Source: Xiphias gladius
Taxonomy: Eukaryota > Chordata > Actinopteri > Istiophoriformes > Xiphiidae
Reading direction: 5' to 3'
DNA: 64,000 nucleotides
Assembly (NCBI RefSeq): GCF_016859285.1
Contig: NC_053420.1
Coordinates: forward strand, 6,989,501-7,053,500
The notes under the pieces were generated by a model that saw nothing but the letters and a program-made list of their open reading frames with translations, did not search any database and was not told the DNA's origin. Below, in pieces: positions 46,483 through 61,500 of the stretch (position 1 is its first letter; every line of letters begins with the position of its first letter). The translations under genes and the position numbers were made by a program.

Positions 46483-47271
46483 GTAAGCGGGTTATCTTCA
46501 TCCAGGACTCGCATTATTCCAAGTGGAAGTGCTTGGGTCGGTTATAGTGGGTTTCATCTGAATTCCTAAGGAAAACCCACTAGTGTCGTGTCCCCGGTGC
46601 CCCACTGTTCCGTTTTTCGGTGTTTTCTGCGACGTTTAAATGAGTTTGCAGGCGACTTCATGGTCATCCGTGGCATTTTCATTCCCCCTCGTACCTTTTT
46701 TTTTTTTTTTTTTTTACATGTCGCCCTTGCACTAGACTGTCTCCGTTCTGCTGCCATAACTGACCAAAGTCCTTATCAACATCCTAGGTTTATTACATCT
46801 GCCCCCAGCGATCCGTCCGCCGCGCCAACGGGCTGCCAGGATTTTCCACCTGCGCGTAAAAACGCATCAACGTCTCGCCCGGATAACGTCAAAAAAAAAA
46901 GAAAAAAAAGAAAAAAGTTAACAACTAAATGACTGCAAATGGTTCCTTCCCAGTTTCCCCGCACAGAAAAGGAGCTGTTCGACCTGCAGACAGAGTGTCG
47001 CTCAGCGCACACGGGTTGAGAGCGAGAAGGACTGTTTGCAAACAGCAAATTAGATTTGGTTCGATACCGGAAAAACAGATTTAGTCCGATAATCAGTTTA
47101 ACTTGTGTGATGGCGGTGTTTCCTGCCGTCACGCTCTAAAATCAGATTAACATCACAAAAGCATTTATAGGGCGAACAGTGAGGAGAATCAGAAATGATT
47201 GCAGCGATTATCTCCTCTTGACAGCTCATTGTTGCACACTGCATACCAACGATAGTGTGAAAATGTGTGCC

Positions 47272-47319
<48 letters not shown>

Positions 47320-48642
47320 AGAGAGAGAGGGAGAGATAAAGGAAGGGAGGGAGGGATGAGAAAGGGAGAGATTCAAGTTGAGATTCTCGGTGTGGTACCA
47401 TTCAATTAAAAGTGAAACACGCTGCAAAGGAGCAGTATTTTTGGACTCACATGAAGGGGGTTAGTGTTAATTAATTGCGAGTCAGTCAGCGGGGAAGCAT
47501 TAGACGTGATCAGAGGGAGGTGTGGAGGGTTCCCCACCGCGAGCCGACCTCGGGCCAAAACAAAGCTCCGATCCCCCAACAGTGAGTGATAAGAAAAGAA
47601 CCTGAGAGGATGACCTGGGGGCACACTGACATCATTTGATGTTCGAGTGCTAATACATTTAAACATCCTCTAAAAAAAACAAAAAAGAGAAACAAACCAA
47701 TCCATTTTGGGCTTGAAATCATCTAACTCTCCATCATTTATCTGTAAGATATACAGGATCTAATCTGAAAGTGTCAGGCAGGAATTCAAACGACCATGAA
47801 AGAATCAAGACTTTGCTTTAAATTTGTTCTTAGCCAATCTTTTCACGTCGTTTGTCCCGCCAAGAGGCCACGCCGCTAAACGTCCATCCGGTCTCCTCCG
47901 CGGCGGCGTGAAACTCGCCTTGAACGCCACTGCCAAGCGTGGCTGCATCTGTTTGATCAAGACTCTCTCAACACTGGCAGGCAGTCAATGCTGCTCGCTT
48001 CCACCAAAGGAGGAGGGGGGGCTTTGGGTCCATATAATGCGTTTGCATGCTTCACTTCATCGTCTCTAAACAAGAGTGCCCCCCCCCCCTGCTGACCGGT
48101 CAAACTGTTCCCATGCGGAACGTCCAGATACAGACCCAGGTGTCCAGATTCGTTGTTGGGCTGGGAGAGCCAACGCTTTGTCGTCCTCTCTTGTGTGTGT
48201 GTTAGAAGGGATTCGGCTGGTGTCCTTATCTGCCACGAAATGAGAGATGCCACCGACACTTTGTTCTAATTAAGACGGGATAAATCCTCCCTCTGTCTGT
48301 CTCTCTCTCCCGCTTTGATTTCAGTGCCTCTGCTCTCCCTCCCTCTCCGTTTCTGTCTCACTTCTCTCCTTCTCCCTTTGCTCTCTCTCAGCATTACATC
48401 TTATTTTTCTCCTTTCCTCTCGGTCCCCCTCCTCCTCCTCCTCCTCCCCTTTGTCTCTCTCATTCGCTCCCCTCTCTGTGGGACGCCTCTTGCTTTGCTT
48501 CTGGTGCTTTTTGTGTCTCCCAGCATTTTTTTGGAACATGCCTCTGTGTGGGTGTCTGGAGGAGGTTTCCCCGCTGTGAGTGTGTACGCATTAGTGTGCA
48601 TGCATTGATTGCAACAGAGAGAAAATCTCTGAATGTGTGAAT

Positions 48643-48683
<41 letters not shown>

Positions 48684-51600
48684 TGCGCGCAGGCCTCGGT
48701 GCGCTCAGGCGGGAGATAAGGGCCACGTTGCCGGATGTCGCTGATGTTGCCATGCATCAGTGACAATGTTCTGGTCTCGCCCCACATCTGCTGTACCTGC
48801 GACCAAATTACCACTGAATCATTTGGTGTCTCCACTGTGCTCTGTGCTTCGGCTCACTTGCTGACAGATGGACCTTCCTTATGGTTCTTGTTTTTTTTTT
48901 TATCACCCTGTGTTGCTTCCAGGGGCCTTTACCATCCAATACACAGCTAAAAGCTGCGAAAAGCCTCCCGGTCGATATGTGAATCCCGCCGATGTAGTTT
49001 GCTGAGGATTTTGGGACACAGAGCACTTTTATATTGCTGAAGTCGGTGGTATTAGCCCCTTGAGGAAATGAAGTTTTGTGGTTTTAAGTGCAGCCTGGCA
49101 GAGGTGTTTATTTTTGCGTGGGGCTGTAATTTGGGTGCCTGTTGTCGAGCTGATATTTACAATAATTCATTTGCGTAAACTTTGCCCATTTTACACTGGA
49201 TGAGACAGAGTCTGTGCATCAGATATTCTGCATTGTTACTTTACGCCGGAGAGGAATGGTTCTGTTTGGAGCAAAGCGGAACTCTATTTGTGACACAACA
49301 GATAATACATCTGTCTTTCTTTGTGTCTTCTACGTTTGCAGTGCATTTTTCCTGTCATTACCCGTCGTGTCCGTTTAGAGCAGACCCCTGAGCTGCTGCT
49401 GGGTGAGCCGTGCGGCCCAGAGGAGAGGTTTAGCTTGCTCCTGAGCAGCCTCACGCTCCCCAAAGTGACCTCTAGGTCTCTGTTTGACGGCCTGTAATAC
49501 ATTTGCAAATTGAGCACATGTTCAAGAGCCTGATTAATAGGTGGTTGATGACTTTCTGTTCCAGTAGATATGATCTACTGAGTAATTCTGTCATTAATCA
49601 GCAGGAGAGTATTTAAACCTCTAATCTTTGCCTGTTGCCAGGAAAGAAAAAAAAAAAAAGATGGCCTCTGCCTGACATGGCAGCTCTGCTTCAGCCGCCT
49701 GTTTCCTGAGTCTTTGTTTGCTGGATCCTTATGGCCCCGCTGGTTGCCATGAGAGATAGAACAACGGGAGCAGATGGCTCCTGGAGGTTTGGTGTCACAG
49801 CAGGTGAGGCCGAAAGACGAGCACGTACGGCAGTTTAGTACCGGGGCCGCCTCCTGCTCTGTCTGGCCGCTTCTAACCTTCCTCCGCTCAGCCACGGATC
49901 CGGGTCCGCTCTCTCCGTTAAGTACGTTTTTTACGACGAGTGCGTCACAGGAGTGCCGCCCTGCTTAAGGGGACTGGCCGATTGACCACAGACTGGAGGG
50001 AGGTCTCCGGTCTCATCGGAGCTTAATCGTCCTTGCTCCAGTACTGCCCCCCTTTGCAGTTTTTTAGCACGATTACACATCACTTCATACTTAACTCACT
50101 CTGCTCCGATGCCTGTGTCTCTGGCGGCCTCTGGCACACACATATATTGTGTTTTCCGCAAAACTGTTCCCCACGATAACCCCAGTCTCCGCCTCTCTGC
50201 TCCGGCTTCCTGAAGATGTAGAATTGATTTGAAAGATTTTATGACACTTTACATGCTGAACTCAGATGTCCATAAACTCAACATTACGACCTCAAGAGCT
50301 GAGGTTCAGAGAAAACATCCGGACGGTCAAAGTGAGATATAAAGTTTTCTAAGTCGTGTTCGACCTTTTTTAAAAAACCCGTATTTGTTGGATTTTTACT
50401 CGGTTACTACTTCTGCACCGTAAATTTCCCCCGATATCATGAGCATCCTCTCCTCTTCTTAATTGGACGTCCTGGTTTTACACACACCTGGATTGCCAAC
50501 TGTAAACCCCACAGTGAGTATGACGAACTCATACAGACCAAGTGTGAGACAAGTATATTTTTATTACTTATTGTGTTCTTTTTATTTTGGTAAACTACAT
50601 TATTATGTTGACTAGGTTTTTTTTTCTTCCTGATTTACTATTTGGCTATAATTCTCTGGCAGAGCTCTATATTGATTTTTGAGGGGAAAAACTGTTTCTC
50701 AGCTTTTAACAGTATATCTACGTATGTTGTCTTATGTATGTTATTCATGACTAAAGGAGCAACAATTACAAACTTTCATGATACTATTATTGAACTAAAA
50801 ACTCTTCAAGACAGCGTGTGTGTGTGTGTGTGTGTGTGGTTTGACTGACAAAATAAGATAAGTGTCCCAGACCTGCCACCACACCTTGATTTAAATGTTG
50901 CTAAATCCTGATCGGTGCTTTTTTTTTTTTTTTTTCCAACATAAAAGCAGAAAGGAAGATTCTTGATAAAACCAGCACAAACAGAAATGTCTGAATAACC
51001 AAAGCTGTTCTAATTTTGGCAGAAAATGTGTTTATGCAGGAGCCCATCACTAAGAAGTAAGAAGCTAATTGAGAAACCAGGTTTTCGGGGCCTTTAACAT
51101 GTTTTCATTCTTTCAACCGAGAGCTATCGTAACAGCCTTATTACCATGAAAGCTTGAGTCCAAACTATTTTTTTTGTACAGAGACGCAGTACAAATAGTG
51201 GATTATCTCATTTGGGGAAGAAGCTCGTCAGCGTCGGGCCGCTCGTTTGGCCTCCCATCGCCTCACTGGCAGATGCCTGCCCCGCTGTGCTTTACCTACA
51301 GCACACACCCATGTTTAACACAGGCCCTGGCAGGAGGGCGTGCTGTTCGCGGAGGTTGTTTATCACAGGCGAGAGACCGTGCTTAAGAAACCCCGAATGC
51401 CACCCAGAGTGCTCCATTATTGTCCCCCATCCTGTGGTTCCTCAAAGGGCCACCTGTTAGCAGGCACATGAAAGTCTGAGAGAGGAAAACAGGGCACTGC
51501 CGTGCTGAGATACTCGGCCCTCTTCCATCACCTCCCGCCCCCCCTTTCACATGACAGGTCTATTCAGGCCTGAGGTTTGATGGGTTTGATGCGTGATGCC

Positions 51601-54600
51601 TTCTGTTTCTATGGAGGCGCTTCATCTTTCTTTATGACGGGAAAATGAATTTTTTGAAGGGTCGCGTTGTTGTGGCATTGCTTAGCTTCTGCGGTTATCT
51701 CCAGCTCGGGCGCCTCTGCGCCGGTTCCGTTTCCGCAAACACTTTGAGTGTTAATCCTAAATGAGATGTGCAGGGCGCCGACAAGAAATGGATGGATCTG
51801 CCCGTTGAAAAAAATTCAAATCGATTATTTCTTGGATGCGGTAAAGGGCAGGGTTAGGCTTGAAAAGAAGGAGTTCAGACGACTGGTTGTCTGACCACAT
51901 CAGAAGGCAAAGAGTGTTTGTACCTGTTCCGGAAGAAGCCCTTGAAGGAAGATTGAAAAGAGAGATCGTTTACATATGGGGATAATGGCACACATCTTCA
52001 AAAAGCCACTCCTGGAAGTCATTCACAGCCCCCCCCCCCAGATTCCAGGCGTGGAAAGGTGTACACCTACCGTACGAGTGTCTGTATTCTCTACAACAAA
52101 GTCCAGACAAAAAGGCAGCAATCCATAGTGGAAAAACAGCACAAAGAATCACTTCATGTATTGATCTTTAATCTTTGACTGGTGAGCCTCAGAGGTGCTG
52201 GTGGGTGGATTTTGTTACTGTCAGACAGACCCTGGCTTCCTGTTTCCAGTCCGTATGCTAAGCGAACCGACTGCAGGCTGTAGCTTCATTCAGACATTCA
52301 GTAAGACGGCTGTCAATCTTCTCATATAACTCATAAGCGCATTTCCCAAAATTCAAACTATTCCTTAAACAAATATACAGCATTTCGAGGACTCTTTATA
52401 TGTGGTCCCATAGACGGTCCTCTATCTACCCTGCCCTGCCCCACAGTTTAGTTTGGATGTTTTCTTTGTTTTCTCACTAAATCAATCTTTGGGCCGTACA
52501 GGATCCAGGCCACCCGACACCTGCAGCGCCTCATGCGTCAAACAGACAGAGTGTAATCCCGGCAACACGGTTTGTGCTTGACACGGGCGATTGCCATCCT
52601 CCGAAGGCCCTGTTTGGAGATAAAGGTCTCGCCTCGCCAGCCAACCATACACTCTTGTTTGCAAAACTCCACAGCTGGTCGAACTCCCAAAGGCCAGCCG
52701 ACGCGGTCTGCCTCTAAATCCCCCGGGAGGCTGCCTGCAATCACACTGCAAATTTCCCCTGACATCACCAGCACCCCCCCAAAACACACACACACACACA
52801 CACACAGACACACAACCTGCCGCCTATGTTCTGTTTTTAGAAACACCTACATAATCCCACGTAAACCCAAGAATGAGTGTTTTCTCAACTTAGTGTGTGT
52901 GTGTGTGTGCGTGTCAGTGTAATGATAGAGCAGAGACCTTATAAACCCCCCTAACTCCGCCACACAGAGAGACCCGCGACACACAACACCCACACCATCA
53001 CCAGCGGCTCAATACTTCTCCCTCATTGATTTTCTGTACGCCCTGCACTGCCGTTTGTCTTTTAACACAAAGGAGTCGCCCGCCACACCACCACAACGAC
53101 GCCGTGTGCGCCTGTGGCAAAAGGATTGCCTCAGCCCATTAAAGTGGAGGACAAAAGGAACCATATCATGTTTACCCTAACCTGTTATCTTACATAACAT
53201 GACAGAGTAAGAAGAGCGGGTGGTCCTTTATCTTGTACTAGTTGGTGCTGCTGTGGACAAAAATGTCAGAATATTGGGCTGGTTGATAATTACACCCTTT
53301 TTTTTTCAAGATAACCAAGAATGTTTGGTTGAAGTGAATAAATCAAAATCATGCTGTAGTAGTGAAGAGTTGGGCGCTTTAGATAATTAAAAATGATGGG
53401 ATTTAGCGTTGTAGTCATATCAACATGATCCTCCTGGTATTATCTATCAGTAAAGTTTGGATGTTTTTCTTTGTTTGTCTTCGCTCTTGGGTGTTCAAAG
53501 ACGAGCCAGTTGTGAGCCAGATTTCGTTTTTTCTGTTTTTTCGTTACTAAATTCCGTATGAATGATTCGTAAATCTGAACGTTTTCAAGTGAATTAGAGT
53601 CAAAAAACGAACAACAATATTCATTTAGGGTTTTGTTTAACGCGAAGAGTTTAATGCATGTGAAGTTCGCTGCATTAAACATAAATGTGGGGCTTTTATA
53701 TGTAATGCTCCAGACATTTATATGTTGGGACACAAATCTCGTACTTTAAATACCTGATATATCAAATTATAGAAATATCACCCGGGAAATATGGCTTAAT
53801 TATGCTATAATCACTCAAAATGGGCGAAAAAAACAAATGTTATTGTGAATGCAAATAAAAGTTTAATGACATGAAACTACAATTAGTCTTGAGCCTGACT
53901 GTCACGGAGTTTGGTACCTAAAGATGGAAATCAAAAAAGGAGAAGTGCTTCAATTCCTGCGCTTTGCTATTTTTGACTCAATGGTATCAATTTATTCACG
54001 TTTGGACAAGGTGCCGGGCCGTCGATGCAGACATACAGAACCTCATATTTCAGTTCAGTCACATCCCGCAGACATGTTGACTCTTGTAATGAAAGGTACG
54101 GTCGGAGGGCCCTCGAGACCACTGAACGGGCAGCGGTGAGGCTTGTGCGCACTGCGGTATCTCACATTGAGAAAGGCGTGAAGGTACAGGGATGAAGGCG
54201 GGGGAAGTCATTTCTAAAGAAGAAGTACGAGTGTCTGTCCGTCTCTTTATCACCTCCCCAAACCTACCACGTCCAGATAAGTGGGGCCATTCAGGAGGCT
54301 GAGAGAGATGTAGACCGGTGAGGGAAGAATGAGAGAGGACACATCTACAGAGGATATCTGGGGTTTCAGTCAAACTGAGGGATGTCCCTGTGAGGCGAGA
54401 GACATTCATTTACATGGCTGACATTTTTCCAGAAAAAGAAAAGTCCTGTATGTATTTGTTTACACAGCAGAATGTAAGGTGACAACCTCCCGCTATTTTT
54501 TTCGTTGAAATAGCTCATGAAATCCTACTTGTGCAACTTGCGTAACTTCAAAAGAGGGCTGATCTCCTATTGCTAAAAGAGACGGGTTTTTAAAAACCAT

Positions 54601-55530
54601 TGCAAATATCAGTTGATTTTATTTGACTGGTTACGGATGAAACTAAACTGAACTGGTTTGAATCCAGCGGAATATATATCAAACCTACGTTTTTTAGTTT
54701 TTAAGCTTTCTCCTTTACACAGGACGGAAGCTAGATTGTATTCACAAGCTAGCTGCCAAAAGGCACAATGGATTCCGGTGGGGGTCTACAGTCACAGCAG
54801 GGCGAGAAAGTGTGAAAACAAGAACATCTGAAACCGCTCTTGCAGTAAAGTCTGCTTTTCCACTGTCGATCCAGAAGTGGAGAATGTGGCATGATAAGCT
54901 TTGAGTATTTGATGCGGATGTTTTTGTTTTTGAAGGCGTCTGAAGGTTATGAACATAAATCATGAAGAAAATAGACTCCATTTACATTATTCAGCCTAAT
55001 GTACAAAATTAGTGTCTTAAACGTGTCGCCAATGATGTGTTGTCTAATTCTTATGCACAAACCTGTATTTCAAGAGGTCGTTCGATGTGGGGCTGCAACA
55101 AGTGATTATTTTCATTAGGGATTAATCTGCCAGTTCTCGATGAATCGAGTTATCGCTTGTTCCATACAAAGTCAGAAAATATTGAAAATTGCCAGTCACT
55201 GTCTCCTGAAGCCCAAAGTGATGTCCTCTCATTACTTGTTTTGTCTTTCCACCAGTCCAGAACCCTAAAATATGTGGTTTACCATCACTTAAGACAGAGA
55301 AAAGCAACAAATTCTCGTAATTGGTACTTTTTCTTGAAGATAACTTAAATGATTGATCCATTATCAAAATAGTTCTGGATTAATATATTTTCAGTTGACT
55401 AAGCCAGATTGTTTTGGACAAACATCCACCAGTGCAGCTTAAATCCACCTTAAGTTTCGGTGTCAGTTATTTGGATCTACTCACACAGCAGAATCTGTGA
55501 CGCGCTGACATGTATTTTCTGTCTTCCTAG
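46483..55530 (+). other. Probable draxin intron 1
   Basis: About 9 kb with no other gene recognised. Microsatellites: (GT)n at 47278-47317 and 48650-48680, CT-rich 48290-48480, (AC)n 52789-52806, (GT)n 50816-50837 and 52893-52910. A TTAATTAATTGCGAG homeodomain-type cluster lies near 47468. An interspersed repeat is at 55085-55400. Confidence 0.5.
55085..55400 (+). mobile_element. Teleost interspersed repeat with 'ATTATTTTCATTA...GATTAATC' start
   Basis: GTGATTATTTTCATTAGGGATTAATCTGCCA, GTCAGAAAATATTGAAAATTGCC, CTTAAGACAGAGAAAAGCA and ATTATCAAAATAGTTC follow the order of a very common non-coding fish repeat. The copy is decayed and lies just before draxin exon 2. Confidence 0.65.
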
Positions 55531-55555
55531 CAGGTGGCGTTGTGCTGCACAGACA

Positions 55556-58500
55556 ATGGCTCTCTCCTGGAGTCTGCTCCTGGCCTTCCTGCTCGGCACC
55601 CTGGCGCTGTCGCACAGTGCGGAGCCCGGGGCTCCTCACGGCAAGAGGAGACAGGCACAGACCTCAGCAGGTGGCAGCAACACCCTACAGCACCCTCTGC
55701 AAGGTCTACAGGGCCACAGTTACAGCAGGGACCGTGGAGGGCACGGGGCCCAGGGGGCCCGCGTTGCCAAAGGTGGAGCCGGGCTGCTCGCGCACAGGTC
55801 CCTGCACCCCCTGGCCAGGCCTGAGGATGATGGGACAGGCCTGGAGGGCTTGAGCCCCGTGAGACTGGAGATGGGCCCGGGCAGGGACAGAGACAGAGTT
55901 CGAATGAGTGTGAGGAGTCCATCCGGGTCCCGGGAAAACCAGCTCCTGGGGTCACGCAAGGGGAGAGGGCACGGACACGGGAATGGGCACGGACACGGAC
56001 ACCACTCGGAGCACAGGAGACAAGGGAGTCGGCGCGACAAGGGACGACACGGTAAAGGTGAGCTCTTGCTGGATCTGGACGTACAACATAACCTATTTCT
56101 GACAAATTAGCCTCGACTGCAGTGTTTTCCAGTGTTGGACAAACAACGGGGAGATGTAGTTCATTTTCACCCACTTGTTGTTTATTGTGAGACAACAGGG
56201 ATGGGTTCAGATCAATTTCAGTCAAAGGTCAGTTCAAAAGACATATTCAGTGTCTACCTGTGCAGAAATTTTGAAATCTGACATTAGACACAGTTGAAGT
56301 GAACAGAATTTTGGTTATTGTATTGAAGAAGACACCTAAAAATAATAAAAATCAATAACAAATTATGGAATTTGGGCGCTTTTGTGAAAGGTGAGATAAC
56401 ATGTTGAAGGAGAGTGAGTCTGGCTCAGGAGGTAGAGCGGGTCATCCACTAACCGTAATGGTCGGTGGTTTGCTCCTCCAGTCCGCATGTCGAAGTGTCC
56501 TTGGGCAAGATACTGAACCCCAAATTGCCCCCGACGTATCATCGGCGTGTTAGTGTGCGTGTCTATAGAAAGCTGCGTGAATGTGTGCGCGAATGGGTGA
56601 ATGTGGCATGTGGCGTTAAAGCGCTTTGAGAGGCTGTTCAGAATAGAAAAGCGCTGTGTAAGTGCAGCCCATTTACCGTCACATATTAAGAAGACAGTTC
56701 TGCTGAGTTAATGTACTCACATTAACATCAGTCTAGTATGGCAGGATAAAGCTTTAATTCACCAAATTATATATATATAAAAAAATTGATTTTGTGATCA
56801 GCGACTGACAAAACAATCTCGCCACAATGTCCATTTAGCTTTTGTCAGCGGGTGGAGTTTTCCCAGTTGTCATGGAACTGTACATGTGGAAACTTACATT
56901 ACCGTTTTAATTCAAAAGTTATAAATGGAAACTCGAACATCTACAAAAACTGAAATCAGGGCAGACCCCATCTGCTGAGGATGATCATGTAGTACAATCA
57001 AAAGCTCCAGATTAGCTACTAAACTGACCTCATGGTGAGATTCTTTGTAGGGAAAAAAATCTCACACTTTCCGTGATTTGATTGGCTGGACATAACCTTC
57101 ACACTCCATCAACTCTTTATAAAGGTGTGTTAATATTTGAACTTTTCTTTACATTTTTAACCAAAAATGGAAGTAAACTGAATCCACGTTTGTTGGAAGC
57201 TGGAAAACCTCGCATCAGTATTGGAACAATGTTTTCTCTCGCTGTCTATCATCTCTGTCCAGGGTTTCCTCCGGAGCTTGGGCTGAAGTCTGCCTTGAAG
57301 GACAGAGATCTGTTCGAGGACCCTCCCTCTTCCTCCTCCTCCTCCTCCTCCTCTGCTGCCTCCCCCTCCCTCAGTGTGACCCCGCCCAGTGAACCCCCCT
57401 CCCCCATCGCCGCCGTCTTTGGCTCTGGCTCCTCCATGGTTACCACGGTGATGAACGAGCATCCCCCAACGCTGCCCCCGGCCTCCACCAAACCCCAGGT
57501 AACCCCAGCGAAGCCCAAGTGCTTATTAAAGGCTGCGTCTGTTGTGCCTCAGTGTGGTTCTAGTGTGCGGGGGGGGGGGGCATAATGGGCCCCATTACTG
57601 CCGTTATGCTGCCGCAAACCTCATAGCTCATCTCGGAAATGACACTCTCTGCAGCGTCGACCTGAAAGTGCTGCCGGTGAAAAATACCCTCCAGCAGGCC
57701 AAACTCACCGGCTCCTGGCCACAGTGTGTTTGATAGATATGACCGTGTTCTTTGTAATAAAACTACGCCTCTGGAATCAAAATCACACATTTCCAGTCCG
57801 GCAGCACATTTTCTATTACTACCTTCCTTTTCCCTTATTAGAAACCACGTCAGGACGAAATGTATGTGACCACGGAGAGTCTTTTTTTTTTGTGTCCAAC
57901 TGTGGGCACATGTAATGAAAAATCTGCAGGAGTGCGTGGGACACCGCTCACCATCTGTCACATTCACCCAGCATAATGCTTAAACCGTATGTACAAACAT
58001 CATTTATGAGGAGAAAAAAAAAAAAAAGTCACCAGTGTTTTCCTGTCCCTCTTTCAGTCTCGGAACCATTGCAAAATTAGACTCTTTAAGACAAAACGGT
58101 ACCTGATGTCAACAGGTATTGGCATCCGTGCCCACGTCGTGAAATCTTTTACATTTGTCACGGCCGCTGTTACAAACATGTAGGGCGTTGTTCAGAAAAA
58201 AAAAAAAAGCTGCCATAGATCACTGACACTGGCTAATTGAAGGTCGCTGTTGAGGAGCTCTGTTCAAGAAAAAAAAAAAAAAACAGCACTAAAGACTGAA
58301 AAATAGAAAAGTAAAGGAAAGGATCTCATGGGCTGCGTCGAAACGGAGATGTTTAACCTTTTGAAATGACATATACAAATACATACGAGCCTCGATACTG
58401 CCGAGCATTGGCCACTGCAGCCCCATAAAGTGGTGGGTGTACACTTAACAGTGAGCATACAGTGCTCTCACTGCTCTCACTGTTAGAAACCCATCATTTC

Positions 58501-61500
58501 CCCACAACAGTTAAAACTCAAGTGGCCATGGGGAGCGAAACGTCTTGAAATCGAAACTCCGGTCCAGCTATTAGGATTCGGCCTTTTTCTCTAGACACTG
58601 TGCCAACGGAATGATTGCGATCAACCTTCGTGTGTTTTTTCAAGGTAATGTTTATACCAAGACGATGCAGTAAGGGTAGCCACCCTCTAAGAATATGTTT
58701 CGCAATCCATAACTCAGACTCAACTCTAAGCATGATTTAGATTATTATCGGGTGTATTTTGCCTCAGGGGAGCGACACACTCTATACATCACATAACACC
58801 CTCTGTCCTTAGACCCCGGATTTGGATTAGGAAACCCTCCCTTTAATGGGGAAAAAAATGGAAGAAACTCTCAGGAAGAGCAACAGAGGAATGGTCCCTC
58901 TTCCGAGACGAGAACAAGCCACGAAATCCTTTTCGTTCGAACAAACTGTATTTTAGGGGGCCCTTGCTCAACCTGGGGCCCTCCGTGATTATCCAGTACC
59001 ACTATCTAGAGCAGTGGTAGCGATCGACGAGTCCTCCCATTTAAATTGCACTTAACGGTTGCGCTTGCTTTCCAAAACAAACCCTCATGAGTCTTTTCTG
59101 ATCTGGTGTCCTCATCTGCAGTGTGACACTATACCTCAGTGGCTTCCAAAATGCACAACTATTACAAAAATCACTCATATGGAAATTTCTGGTCCGACGC
59201 CTCCACGAATAAGAATGACTTCCCTTTAGCAAACTAAAACTACGAGCCAGAATGCAAAGCACCGTGTCTTGTGTCAGAATCTCTGTCCGCACTTGGTGCA
59301 CCCAGTACTCCTGAGGTTTCTGCCGTCACCCTAAGGTCATCGTTGACGCTCAGAGGCAACAGTCATAATTTGCAGAAGGTCGCTTGTCAGGAAAAGGTAA
59401 ACATAGGTTGATTTTTTTTTTTTTTCAGGTGATCAACCAAACAACCGGTGCTTTCATTTTACTGGCGAGGAAAGTATCAAAAGATGGACCGTCCATTCTT
59501 CCACTGAGAAAAAATGCAAATTTCTTTTCAGACTGATATTTGCGGTGGATTCAGATTTACAGCACGTGGCTATTAAGTCACGGTGGCGCTGCGCGACTTC
59601 CCCGGTCGGTCTCTACGTTTGATGTCTGCAGACTGGCGGTCTGCTTGGTATTCTGTTTTCAAGGTGTCTGAGAACCCGGGAGACCTTGCATTGCCTTTAA
59701 TGTGAGTGTAGTCAAATATTATTAGACCGCGGAAGGAAAAAAAGCGATTGCCTTCTCTGAACCCAGGTTCAGTGGCACGAGCACGCAGGGAGGCTTCTTA
59801 ATTAATGTTCGATCAGCTGTTGATAGTTTAATGAGCAGCCGAGCAGAAGTAGGTGGCCCCCTGCAATTAATCTAATTGATATTTCCATACAGGCTTATTT
59901 CCCGAGGGTGAAAGGAAACAAGTATGGATCTGTTTACATTGAGAGCTTATTTTTTTGATGGATGAAGTATTCCTCAGAAGACACGTCAACGTCTCTCCGA
60001 CTTAATTATGCTGTGTGCGACATTTCTATTTTGTATCCTCTGTTTGAGGAAACCGACAGTAGTAATCTTTTATGGCTTTTGTTGCAGAATTTTATGGCTG
60101 AGCAATTCACCGAGGAGTTTTTTTGCTTTACAGCAATGCCGTAAAATACTCATCTGATTGATTATATTTTACAGAGGTAGAATAGCTGAATTTATGACAC
60201 TGCAACCTGTTGAATGAATTTATGGATCAGTCCAAAGGTATCCAAATACTGATTTTAACTATTTAGGAAAGCAGGAAAGCAGAAATTTAAAGTGTTTGTT
60301 GTCTATTTCCTTTTTCGACCCAACTCCAAGTATGTAAAACTGCACAAAGGAAAAACAGAACAACATACAAAATGATGCAAATATGTCAAAATGTGAATGT
60401 TACAAAATAAAATATAGCCATTACAGATCATGGGTGTTAAAGTGTGGAAGGAGACAGATTCTTATTTATATTTGTTGTAATCGCTGCACAATATATTTGC
60501 AACGACTCATAGTCTAAAGCCCCATGAGCAGTTTCCTTGAGTCTCACAAGTACAGGTATTGGTGGGTGGGGCCGTCCACTTGGGCTGATTGGGAGCACCT
60601 TTATGTTTTGTAGATAAATTCGTTAATTTTAAGCGTGTTTCTGGTGTCGCTCCCTTTACTTGCCATGGTCCTTTGAGCCGGGCACGACCATCACAGAGAG
60701 GGAAAAACACTTTTGTCCTGAGGGTGGCGCAAGAGTAGAAACACTTGAAATCATTCAAATCAAAGGGGTTTATCCTGCTGGGGGAGTGAACATGCTCGGC
60801 TAATTTCATGCCAGTCGGCATGGTGATGATGAGATATCTACTGCGGTGTGTTGACATTTTCACCAGAGATACATAAGGAGGGGTCAAGGGGTGTCCAAGG
60901 TGGAAGGTGTTTGGAGAACATTAATGTCCAGCGCTGGATTTTTAGAGTTCTTGACATTTCTTTTTGTACGCGTTACAATTTTGAGGCAGTGGAGGATCTG
61001 GTCGAAGGTAGAAAGTGTCTGACGGTGGTTTGCATCCCCTCTTCTCCCAAGATTTACCACTGGCTTCTTTCGACCATGAATAAGATCTTTTACTGACCTT
61101 AGTTAAGTACTTTTATTTGTCTAAACCTAAGCAAACCATAACCAAATAGGTGGCAGATGTGAAATGCTCAAACTGTATGATTTTTTTGTTGTTGTTGTAA
61201 TAGTCACATGGGAATTGACAAACTACCTGTTTTGTACAAGTACAATATGAGGACTTGTTGGTTTGATAAGAATGAGATTGGAGGCTGTTCACCAACAATA
61301 CTGCTATGCCAGAATAAGTGAGTAATGCAAAAATACCCCCAAAGGGACTCTTCCGAAATACTGACTATCCAATGTACTTACTTTTAAAAGTAACTGAGTA
61401 AATTAACAAATAACTAACTTTAAAAAACAAACTACTTTCCCTAACAATGCTACATATAGCAGCTTCAACCAAAATTAGAAGGTGACTTGACTTACGAATA

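Noticed and set aside
46000-46569. Frames rich in Gln, Ala-Pro or Leu across the GCTCCT hexamer repeat
   Set aside because: They are read-through of a simple repeat in all frames, in the probable draxin 5' non-coding exon.
55527-56225. 232-codon minus-strand frame opposite draxin exon 2
   Set aside because: Antisense shadow of a GC-rich low-complexity exon.
56400-56480. Functional tRNA gene
   Set aside because: A- and B-box-like words are part of a SINE-like repeat with a long non-tRNA body and decayed boxes.
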